A stretch of DNA of 40,243 nt from Oscillospiraceae bacterium (GTDB lineage: Bacteria > Bacillota_A > Clostridia > Oscillospirales > CAG-272): the NCBI GenBank assembly GCA_015064665.1, contig SVRU01000015.1, positions 1 through 40,243 on the forward strand, written 5' to 3'. A model generated the notes under the pieces. It was not told the DNA's origin and did no database searches. It saw only the letters and a program-made list of their open reading frames with translations. Both the position numbers and the translations under genes were made by a program. The first letter of the stretch is position 1. Each line of letters opens with the position of its first letter. This document shows, piece by piece, positions 33,768-40,243 of the stretch.

Positions 33768-34118
33768 ATGAAAATAAGCACGATGCAGAATTTGCTGGAC
33801 GCAAAGGTTCTTTGCTGCGAGGAAAAGCTCGAGGGTGACGTTTATTCCGCATGCGGATGCGACCTTATGAGCGACGTACTTGCGTATGTGAAGGATCAAG
33901 CTGTACTGCTTACGGGACTCGTAAATCCACAGGTTATCCGAACCGCTGTAATGATGGACATGGTATGTATCGTTTTCGTTCGTTCAAAAACACCAAATGA
34001 AGAAATGCTGTCACTCGCAAAGGAGAGCGGTATCGTTGTTATGACCACCGACAAACGCCTTTACGAAGCCTGCGGTCTTCTTTACTCAAACGGACTTGAC
34101 GGTAATAAAACGAAATGA
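33768..34118 (+). CDS. DRTGG-domain protein, hydrogenase-operon type (first copy)
   Basis: 116 aa made almost entirely of one DRTGG-like domain (KVLCCEEKLEGDVYSACGCDLMSDVLAYV, then LTGLVNPQVIRTAVMMDMVCIVFV). DRTGG domains also occur next to CBS domains and in phosphotransacetylase, and are thought to be ligand-binding. Its stop overlaps the next start (ATGA). It is one of two paralogues in this operon. The role is unknown; a sensory function is inferred from the adjacent HATPase gene. Confidence 0.8.
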   Translation: MKISTMQNLLDAKVLCCEEKLEGDVYSACGCDLMSDVLAYVKDQAVLLTGLVNPQVIRTAVMMDMVCIVFVRSKTPNEEMLSLAKESGIVVMTTDKRLYEACGLLYSNGLDGNKTK

Positions 34119-34540
34119 ACGAAGAATTAGTATTTAAATTTGAGGTTGACGGTACGGATTTCACATCCGCAGGTCACGCCTCCGTCCAGATAAAGAAAAA
34201 TTTACGGCAGCTTGGAATATCTCCCGAAGTTATCAGACGTGTTTCGATTGCCATGTATGAGGGTGAAATCAATATGGTCATTCACGCCGGCGGCGGCATT
34301 GCCACGGTAAAAGTGTGCGACGATCATATAGAAATCATTCTTGAGGACCAAGGCCCCGGTATCAAGGATATTGATCTGGCAATGCAGGAGGGATTCTCCA
34401 CAGCGCCCGACCAGATTCGATCGCTTGGATTCGGTGCCGGAATGGGTCTTCCCAACATGAAACGCTACACCGATTTTATGAATATAGAATCGACAGTTGG
34501 CGTTGGCACGAAAATCGTTATGAAGGTTAACTATACCTAA
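34115..34540 (+). CDS. HATPase_c protein, anti-sigma-factor/RsbT-like kinase
   Basis: 141 aa GHKL-fold ATP-binding protein. N box: YEGEINMVIHA; G1 box: DQGPGIKD; G2 box: LGFGAGMGLPNMKRY. No dimerisation or receiver domain is present, so it is closer to RsbW/RsbT serine kinases than to sensor histidine kinases. The ATGA overlap with the DRTGG gene suggests the two act as a pair. Partners and targets are unknown. Confidence 0.85.
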   Translation: MNEELVFKFEVDGTDFTSAGHASVQIKKNLRQLGISPEVIRRVSIAMYEGEINMVIHAGGGIATVKVCDDHIEIILEDQGPGIKDIDLAMQEGFSTAPDQIRSLGFGAGMGLPNMKRYTDFMNIESTVGVGTKIVMKVNYT

Positions 34541-34552
34541 ACAGGTGACGTG

Positions 34553-35809
34553 ATGCACAATTACGAACATTCAGTAATTCTCGATGAGCAAAAGTGCACC
34601 GGATGCACGACCTGCCTGAAGCACTGCCCTACGGAAGCTATCAGAATCCGTAACGGCAAAGCAACTATCAACTCCGACAGATGCATTGACTGCGGTGAGT
34701 GTATAAGGGTTTGCCCACAAAAAGCAAAGCGCGCTGTTGTCGAAAAAATTTCCGACATGGACCGCTTTAAATGGAAGATAGCTCTTCCCGCACCCACGCT
34801 TTACGGTCAGTTTGACAATCTTGATGACATTGATTATGTACTTGACGGACTTTTGAAAATCGGATTTGATCAGGTTTACGAGGTCGCCAAGGCGGCAGAA
34901 TTGGTTTCAGCATACACGAGAACCTATCTAAAAACCGACGGAGTTAAAAAGCCGGCGATCAGCTCTGCATGCCCTGCTGTTCTAAGGCTCATAAGTTTAC
35001 GATTCCCATCACTTTGCGACCATATCATACATATGCTTCCACCCATGGAAGTCGCTGCTAGGTTTGCGAGAGAAGAGGCATTGGCGAAGCATCCCGAACT
35101 CAAACCCGAGGATATTGGTGTTTGCTTCATTACGCCCTGCCCCGCAAAAGCAAGCTACGTAAAAAACGGATTTTCAAGCTACAAAAGTCAGGTTGACGTT
35201 GTCGTTTCCATAAGCGACATATACTTCCTGCTTATTAGTAAAATGCGTAAGGACAGCGACGTACAGCAGCTCTCAGAATCCGGAATGATAGGACTCGGTT
35301 GGGCGCGCTCCGGCGGTGAAGCTACGGCAATCTTCAACGAGGATTATCTTGCCGCTGACGGTATTGATAACGTAATTCATGTTCTCGACCAAATTGAGAA
35401 CGGAAATATTCCTCATCTTGAATTTGTAGAGCTTAACGCCTGCACCGGCGGTTGCGTAGGCGGTGTGCTTACAATGCAGAATCCGTTTATTGCAAAGGCT
35501 CGACTTCAAACGCTGAGAAGATACCTGCCGGTATCGCAGAACGTTCTGTCAAAGGAAGAAACTGCGTATATTCCCGAAGCTTATCTTTTCAACGACCTGC
35601 CTGAATACAACCCCATGGCAAGACTCAGTGACAGCATTGCGGAGTCGATGCGTATGATGGCGGATATTCAGAAACTGAAATCTACTCTTCCCGGCATAGA
35701 CTGCGGTGCATGCGGTTCTCCAAGCTGCAGAGCATTTGCAGAGGATGTCGTGAAAAAAATAATTTGTCCCGAGGACTGTCCTATAAAAAAATGCGACCGC
35801 TCCGAGTGA
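34553..35809 (+). CDS. [FeFe]-hydrogenase-like iron-sulfur protein, probably sensory or electron-transfer
   Basis: 418 aa. Residues 11-54 form a 2[4Fe-4S] ferredoxin domain (CTGCTTCLKHCP, CIDCGECIRVCP). A hydrogenase large-subunit-like domain follows with altered H-cluster motifs: SSACPAVLRL (C140; L1 normally TSCCPxW), ITPCPAKAS (C196; L2) and LNACTGGCVGG (C297, C301; L3). A C-terminal CGACGSPSC domain (residues 380-418) could hold another [4Fe-4S] cluster. Cluster-ligand cysteines remain, but the proton-channel Cys of L1 and other residues are changed. Catalytic hydrogen turnover is therefore doubtful; a redox or H2-sensing role is possible. RBS AGGTGA. Confidence 0.85.
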   Translation: MHNYEHSVILDEQKCTGCTTCLKHCPTEAIRIRNGKATINSDRCIDCGECIRVCPQKAKRAVVEKISDMDRFKWKIALPAPTLYGQFDNLDDIDYVLDGLLKIGFDQVYEVAKAAELVSAYTRTYLKTDGVKKPAISSACPAVLRLISLRFPSLCDHIIHMLPPMEVAARFAREEALAKHPELKPEDIGVCFITPCPAKASYVKNGFSSYKSQVDVVVSISDIYFLLISKMRKDSDVQQLSESGMIGLGWARSGGEATAIFNEDYLAADGIDNVIHVLDQIENGNIPHLEFVELNACTGGCVGGVLTMQNPFIAKARLQTLRRYLPVSQNVLSKEETAYIPEAYLFNDLPEYNPMARLSDSIAESMRMMADIQKLKSTLPGIDCGACGSPSCRAFAEDVVKKIICPEDCPIKKCDRSE

Positions 35810-35828
35810 CAGAAAGGACGGTAGGATA

Positions 35829-36155
35829 ATGACGGTTAAAACCTTTATTGAAAGGTCAGGATTTTATCCGACTCTCCTTGCCGATGAGGACCGTGAAATT
35901 TCCGGTGTCTACATCGGTGATTTATTAAGCTGGGTAATGGGACGGGCAAAGGCAGACAATGCCTGGATTACCATTATGTCAAATTTAAACGTCATAGCTG
36001 TTGCAAGCCTTGCAGACATTTCATGCGTCGTCTTTTCCGAAGGGGTCACACCTGACGAAGAGCTTGTGCGTGTTGCAGCTGAAAAAGGCGTAAATCTTAT
36101 AAGCACTCCGCTCTCGTCATACGAGGCGGCTGTGAAAATTTCGGAAATACTGTGA
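35829..36155 (+). CDS. DRTGG-domain protein, hydrogenase-operon type (second copy)
   Basis: 108 aa, paralogous in layout to the protein at 33768-34118: a first half ending with GVYIGDLLSWVMGRAKADNAWITI and a second half VVFSEGVTPDEELVRVAAEKGVNLI. GVTPDEELV parallels KTPNEEMLS of the first copy. It lies between the hydrogenase-like protein and the PHP gene and overlaps the latter's start (TGATG). A ligand-binding role is inferred only. Confidence 0.8.
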   Translation: MTVKTFIERSGFYPTLLADEDREISGVYIGDLLSWVMGRAKADNAWITIMSNLNVIAVASLADISCVVFSEGVTPDEELVRVAAEKGVNLISTPLSSYEAAVKISEIL

Positions 36156-36895
36156 TGAAAAGGTATTATTACGACTTACACACTCATTCTTGCCTCTCAC
36201 CCTGTGCGGATGATGATAATACTCCGAACAATCTTTTGGGAATGGCATCGCTTTCCGGAATAAACATTTTAGCGCTTACCGACCATAACAGTTCAAAAAA
36301 TTGCCCTGCCTTTTTTGAAGCAGCGGAGAATTATGGAATTATTCCTATCGCAGGAATGGAGTTGACCACATCCGAGGATATACACGTAGTATGTCTGTTC
36401 TCAGACTTGGATTCAGCTCTGAAATTCGATAAATCTCTTGACTGTTATCGCACTCCGATAAAAAACAAGCCCGAAATATTCGGCAATCAGCTGATACTTG
36501 ATAAAGACGACAACGTAATTAGCGAAGAGGAAAATCTTCTGATTTACGCTGTTGATATTTCAATCGAGGACGTACCCGAGCTTGTCAGCAAGTTTGGCGG
36601 AATATGCTACCCAGCTCACATCGACCGCGATGCAAACGGCATAATATCGGTGCTAGGCACGTTTCCCGAAACTCCCGAATTTTCCTGCGTTGAAGTTCAT
36701 GATGCAGAAAAAATAGAGAGCTTGACGGAAAAATACGGGCTTTCGAATAAAAGATTTATAGTAAGCTCTGATGCACACAGGCTTACCGATATGAGAGACG
36801 GCGAATATTATTTTGAACTTGACGGTGACATTGCCGACCATGATTCGATACGGGCGCACCTGATATCCTTTCTTGGTGAGCAAATCGGAGAATAA
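36155..36895 (+). CDS. PHP-domain phosphoesterase
   Basis: 246 aa metal-dependent phosphoesterase-like protein. Metal motifs are DLHTHSCLSPC (HxH, residues 7-9), LTDHNS, GMELTT (Glu), CYPAHIDRD (His) and SSDAHRL (DxH). This pattern fits PHP proteins of the YciV/polymerase-histidinol phosphatase type. The substrate is unknown. It is translationally coupled to the second DRTGG gene and to the HATPase gene 2 nt downstream. Confidence 0.88.
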   Translation: MKRYYYDLHTHSCLSPCADDDNTPNNLLGMASLSGINILALTDHNSSKNCPAFFEAAENYGIIPIAGMELTTSEDIHVVCLFSDLDSALKFDKSLDCYRTPIKNKPEIFGNQLILDKDDNVISEEENLLIYAVDISIEDVPELVSKFGGICYPAHIDRDANGIISVLGTFPETPEFSCVEVHDAEKIESLTEKYGLSNKRFIVSSDAHRLTDMRDGEYYFELDGDIADHDSIRAHLISFLGEQIGE

Positions 36896-36897
36896 AT

Positions 36898-37458
36898 ATG
36901 AAAGAGCTTTCACTAAACATTCTCGACATAGCTGAAAATTCGGTTAAAGCGGGAGCTTCTCTTACCGAAATTAAAATAGAAGAAACCGAAACCGAGCTCA
37001 CACTCACTATAACCGATGACGGCTGCGGCATGTCGGAAGAAACTCTTCTTTCAGTAACCAATCCGTTTTATACGACAAGAACGACAAGAAGCGTCGGACT
37101 TGGTATTCCGCTTCTCATTATGAGCGCGGAGCAAACGGGCGGAAGTGTTAAAATTACATCAAAAAAAGCCGATGATACAGATTCCTCACACGGAACCGAG
37201 GTTATCGCACATTACTACAAAAATCACCTTGACTTTACCCCTCTCGGTGACGTTATATCAACAATAACAACTCTTATTCAAGGTCACCCCGACACCGACT
37301 TTCTGTTTTGCCACAAAAAAGAAGGAAAAGAGGTCATCCTTGATACCCGCTCCGTCAAGGAAATACTTGATGATGTTCCTATCAATACCTATGAGGTAAT
37401 CAAATGGATTGAGGAAAACCTGACGGAACAATACATTGATTTTCAAAACAAAAAATAA
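36898..37458 (+). CDS. HATPase_c ATP-binding protein (second, hydrogenase-operon type)
   Basis: 186 aa GHKL ATPase/kinase-like protein. N box: LDIAENSVKAGA; G1 box: DDGCGM; G2 box: SVGLGIPLLIM, followed by GTEVIAHYYKNHLD. It continues into a C-terminal 70-residue part with no recognised domain. No histidine phosphoacceptor domain is seen. It differs from the first HATPase protein of this operon and begins 2 nt after the PHP gene. Confidence 0.85.
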   Translation: MKELSLNILDIAENSVKAGASLTEIKIEETETELTLTITDDGCGMSEETLLSVTNPFYTTRTTRSVGLGIPLLIMSAEQTGGSVKITSKKADDTDSSHGTEVIAHYYKNHLDFTPLGDVISTITTLIQGHPDTDFLFCHKKEGKEVILDTRSVKEILDDVPINTYEVIKWIEENLTEQYIDFQNKK

Positions 37459-37484
37459 AATCGATCAAAAGAAAGGAAAAACAA

Positions 37485-37856
37485 ATGAAATCTTTGGCTG
37501 AATTGCAAGCAATTAAAGACAAGATGAAGAACAAGGTTATCATTCGTGAGGGTTCCGGTGAAACCCGCGTAGTCGTTGGTATGGCTACATGCGGTATTGC
37601 TGCCGGCGCGCGCCCTGTTCTTAACGCTTTCGTCGAGGCTGTCAACGCAGAAAATCTGGCAGACAAGGTTACCGTTTCCCAGACAGGCTGTATAGGTATT
37701 TGCCAGTATGAGCCCGTTGTCGAAATCTACGAAGCAGGCAAAGAAAAAATCACCTATGTAAAAATGACTGAGGAAAAGGTTAAGACAGTCGTAGAAAAAC
37801 ATCTTAAGGGCGGCAATGTTGTTACAGAGTTCACCATTGCAAACGCTACTAAGTAA
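37485..37856 (+). CDS. hndB: Thioredoxin-like [2Fe-2S] ferredoxin, HndB-type hydrogenase subunit
   Basis: 123 aa. The pattern MATCGIAAGARPVLNAF followed by TQ/SQTGCIGICQYEP matches HndB of NADP-reducing/bifurcating hydrogenases. Only three cysteines of the usual thioredoxin-like ferredoxin set are present (one in ATCG, two in GCIGIC), as in HndB relatives. AAAGGA precedes the ATG. It is 15 nt before hndC. From here on the codon choice (GTT, GGT, CTT) suggests high expression. Confidence 0.9.
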   Translation: MKSLAELQAIKDKMKNKVIIREGSGETRVVVGMATCGIAAGARPVLNAFVEAVNAENLADKVTVSQTGCIGICQYEPVVEIYEAGKEKITYVKMTEEKVKTVVEKHLKGGNVVTEFTIANATK

Positions 37857-37871
37857 TAGGAGGTAAAGTTA

Positions 37872-39695
37872 ATGATTCGTGCACACGTTCTTGTATGCGG
37901 CGGTACAGGCTGTACCTCTTCGGGCAGTGCTGCTGTTCAGGCTGCATTCACCGAAAACATTAAAGCTTTCGGACTTGCAGAAGAAGTAAAGCTTGTTCAG
38001 ACCGGTTGCTTTGGTCTTTGCGCACTCGGTCCCGTTGTCATCGTTTATCCCGACGGCACTTTTTATAGCCGTGTTACTCCCGAAGATGTTAAGGAAATCG
38101 TTGAAGAGCATCTTCTTAAAGGTAGAGTTGTTGAGCGTCTTGTTTACAATGACACAGGCGCAGAAGCAAAAGAAGTTGACATTTCTCACATTGCTCTCAG
38201 TGACACAGCATTCTATAAGTCACAGAAGCGCGTAGTTCTCCGCAACTGCGGTGTTATTAACCCCGAAGAAATCGATGAGTACATAGCCATGGACGGTTAC
38301 GCAGCTCTCGGTAAGGTTCTTACCGAAATGACTCCCGAGGATGTTATCAAGGTTATCACCGATTCCGGTCTTCGCGGAAGAGGAGGCGGTGGATTCCCCA
38401 CCGGTCGTAAATGGGCTCTTTGCGCACCTAACAAAGCACCTCAGAAGTACGTAGTTTGTAACGCTGACGAGGGCGACCCCGGAGCATTCATGGACCGTTC
38501 GGTTCTTGAGGGTGACCCCCACTGTCTTGTTGAGGCTATGACGATATGCGGTTACGCTGTAGGCGCAACTCATGGTTACGTTTACGTCAGAGCTGAGTAT
38601 CCTATCGCAGTTAAGCGCTTGCAGATAGCTATCGACCAGGCCCGCGAATACGGACTTCTCGGTAAGAACATCTTTGGTTCGGGCTTTGATTTCGACCTTG
38701 ATATCAGACTTGGAGCAGGCGCATTTGTTTGCGGCGAGGAAACCGCTCTTATGACCTCTATCGAGGGTAACAGAGGCGAGCCCCGTCCCCGTCCCCCATA
38801 TCCTGCTGTTAAGGGTCTTTTCGGATGCCCCACCGTTGAAAACAATGTTGAAACATTCGCTAACATTCCTCAGATTATCCTTAAGGGTGCTGATTGGTTT
38901 GCTTCTATGGGTACTGAAAAGTCCAAGGGCACAAAAGTATTCGCACTCGGTGGAAAGATAAAGAACACCGGTCTTGTTGAAATTCCCATGGGTACAACCC
39001 TTGATAAAATTATCAACGAGATAGGCGGCGGTATTCCTAACGGAAAGAAATTCAAGGCAGCGCAGACCGGCGGTCCTTCCGGCGGATGTATCCCAGCTCG
39101 TCTTATAAACACCGAGGTTGACTACGATAACCTCGTTGCTATCGGTTGTATGATGGGTTCAGGCGGTCTTATCGTTATGGATGAGGACACCTGTATGGTT
39201 GACATGGCGAAGTTCTTCCTTGATTTCACTGTTGAAGAGTCATGCGGTAAATGCACACCCTGCCGTGTTGGTACGAGAAGACTTCTCGAAATTCTTGATA
39301 AGATTACCTCCGGTAAGGGAACTCTTGAGGATATCGACAGACTTGAAGAGCTTTGCTACTACATTAAGCAGAACTCCCTTTGCGGTCTTGGTCAAACAGC
39401 TCCCAACCCCGTTCTCTCCACTCTTAACTTCTTCAGAGACGAGTATATCGCTCACGTTGTAGATAAGAAATGTCCCGCAGGTGTATGTAAAGACCTTCTT
39501 TCCTTCACTATTGATAAGGACAAGTGTATCGGTTGCGGCAAGTGCGCTAAGAACTGCCCTGTTGACGCAATCACTAAAACAGACTACGTTGCACCCGGTC
39601 ACAAGCTCGCTTCTTACACTATCGATACTGCTAAGTGTATCAAGTGCGGTGCTTGTCTTGCAGGCTGTAAGTTTGGTGCAATTTCCAAACAGTAA
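37872..39695 (+). CDS. hndC: NADH-linked [FeFe]-hydrogenase FMN subunit (HndC/HydB, NuoF-like)
   Basis: 607 aa, in order: N-terminal thioredoxin-like [2Fe-2S] domain (CGGTGCTSSGS, GCFGLCALGP; 1-100); the 51-kDa FMN/NADH domain (GRGGGGFPTGRKW, ADEGDPGAFMDR); an SLBB domain; an N3-type [4Fe-4S] site (ESCGKCTPCRVGTRRL); and a C-terminal 2[4Fe-4S] ferredoxin domain (CIGCGKCAKNCP, CIKCGACLAGC). This is the usual layout of the flavin subunit where electrons bifurcate between NADH and ferredoxin. GGAGG lies 8 nt before the start. Confidence 0.96.
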   Translation: MIRAHVLVCGGTGCTSSGSAAVQAAFTENIKAFGLAEEVKLVQTGCFGLCALGPVVIVYPDGTFYSRVTPEDVKEIVEEHLLKGRVVERLVYNDTGAEAKEVDISHIALSDTAFYKSQKRVVLRNCGVINPEEIDEYIAMDGYAALGKVLTEMTPEDVIKVITDSGLRGRGGGGFPTGRKWALCAPNKAPQKYVVCNADEGDPGAFMDRSVLEGDPHCLVEAMTICGYAVGATHGYVYVRAEYPIAVKRLQIAIDQAREYGLLGKNIFGSGFDFDLDIRLGAGAFVCGEETALMTSIEGNRGEPRPRPPYPAVKGLFGCPTVENNVETFANIPQIILKGADWFASMGTEKSKGTKVFALGGKIKNTGLVEIPMGTTLDKIINEIGGGIPNGKKFKAAQTGGPSGGCIPARLINTEVDYDNLVAIGCMMGSGGLIVMDEDTCMVDMAKFFLDFTVEESCGKCTPCRVGTRRLLEILDKITSGKGTLEDIDRLEELCYYIKQNSLCGLGQTAPNPVLSTLNFFRDEYIAHVVDKKCPAGVCKDLLSFTIDKDKCIGCGKCAKNCPVDAITKTDYVAPGHKLASYTIDTAKCIKCGACLAGCKFGAISKQ

Positions 39696-39713
39696 TGAAA
39701 GGAGTACGCTATA

Positions 39714-40243
39714 ATGGAAATGTTAAATGTTAAGGTTAACGGTATCGCTGTAAGCGTACCCAAGGGCGCGACCATTCTTGAAGCTGCCCGCGCGGCAGGC
39801 GTGGAAATCCCCACACTCTGCTTTATGAAAGAAAAGAACGAAATCGGTGCTTGCCGTATCTGTGTAGTTGAGGCTACTGGCGCACGCGGACTTGTTACCG
39901 CCTGCGTATACCCTGTTACTGAGGGTATGGAAATCCAGACTAATACCGCTAAGGTAAGAGAAGCACGCAAAACAACTCTCGAGCTTATTCTTTCAACTCA
40001 CGACAAAAACTGTCTCTCCTGCTCCCGTTCAACCAACTGTGAGCTTCAGAAGCTTTGTCTTGAGTATGGCGTTGATTCAAACGCTTTTGACGGATTCAAG
40101 CCCACCTACGAGCTTGACTACTCCGCACCCCACCTTGTAAGAGATAACAATAAGTGTATCCTTTGCCGCAGATGCGTTGCAGTTTGTGACGAGCAGTTTG
40201 TTTCGGTTATCGGTGCTAACAACCGTGGTATCGACACCTGCAT
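39714..40243 (+). CDS. hndD: [FeFe]-hydrogenase catalytic subunit HndD/HydA (partial, right edge)
   Basis: Reading from the ATG at 39714 (GGAG about 10 nt upstream), the frame stays open to the window end, giving about 176 residues. It shows the plant-type [2Fe-2S] domain (IPTLCFMKE, GACRICVVE, TACVYPV), the His-ligated [4Fe-4S] site (HDKNCLSCSRSTNCELQ) and the start of a ferredoxin domain (CILCRRCVAVC). This is the N-terminal domain order of HydA. The H-cluster domain lies beyond the window, so catalytic motifs cannot be checked here. Confidence 0.93.
   Translation, partial: MEMLNVKVNGIAVSVPKGATILEAARAAGVEIPTLCFMKEKNEIGACRICVVEATGARGLVTACVYPVTEGMEIQTNTAKVREARKTTLELILSTHDKNCLSCSRSTNCELQKLCLEYGVDSNAFDGFKPTYELDYSAPHLVRDNNKCILCRRCVAVCDEQFVSVIGANNRGIDTC

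Noticed and set aside
1..40243. Mobile elements, prophage genes, CRISPR arrays, tRNA or rRNA genes
   Set aside because: No transposase, integrase, cas-like protein, direct-repeat array or RNA gene was recognised. The only tandem repeat is the NQ coding repeat.

Overview
The window looks like chromosomal DNA of an anaerobic Clostridia-type Firmicute of moderate GC. The grounds are: coenzyme-B12-dependent glutamate fermentation, an NAD-linked [FeFe]-hydrogenase operon, superoxide reductase and a flavodiiron protein instead of catalase or SOD, a T-box leader, strong purine-rich ribosome binding sites, and many TTGxxx/TATAAT promoters with 17-nt spacers. No insertion sequence, prophage, CRISPR array, tRNA or rRNA was seen.

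Region 1 (1-12236) encodes the methylaspartate route of glutamate fermentation. On the minus strand, glmS-glmL-glmE-mal converts glutamate to 3-methylaspartate and then mesaconate. A second minus-strand operon holds a citrate-lyase-type complex (citD-citE-citF) followed by a two-subunit class I fumarase. In this setting these most likely act as citramalate lyase and mesaconase, which completes mesaconate -> citramalate -> acetate + pyruvate. Divergently transcribed citC, a P-loop protein of unknown role, and a fused citX-citG supply activation and the prosthetic group. A convergent terminator closes the region.

Region 2 (12236-16125, minus) is an operon with a consensus promoter: aldehyde dehydrogenase, acyl-ACP thioesterase, GNAT-like protein and a small Cys-rich protein.

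Region 3 (16067-20905, minus) handles aromatic compounds. A T-box with a probable Phe (UUC) specifier precedes paaK and an ACT-domain gene. Next comes a 25-codon Phe/Tyr-rich leader peptide overlapping a 1:2/2:3/3:4 attenuator, ahead of DAHP synthase, prephenate dehydrogenase and a GNAT protein. Two aromatic-amino-acid sensors of different mechanism therefore lie back to back.

Region 4 (21116-24975) holds superoxide reductase and flavodiiron protein, an alpha/beta hydrolase, a yybP-ykoY Mn2+ riboswitch with mntP, and a 45-aa protein that is almost entirely an Asn-Gln repeat.

Region 5 (24981-33111) is housekeeping and accessory: a creatininase-family protein, M20 peptidase and DUF1846 protein (minus); then a CPBP protease, GH2 enzyme, metallophosphatase and D-amino-acid-transaminase-like protein (plus). 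The last gene has its ribosome binding site inside a terminator-like hairpin that also carries a -10 box.

Region 6 (33125 to the right end, plus) is an Hnd/HydABC-type electron-bifurcating hydrogenase operon. Between the first subunit gene and the other three lie two DRTGG proteins, two HATPase proteins, a PHP phosphoesterase and a hydrogenase-like iron-sulfur protein. A near-consensus Rex operator precedes its promoter. The window ends inside the catalytic subunit gene.
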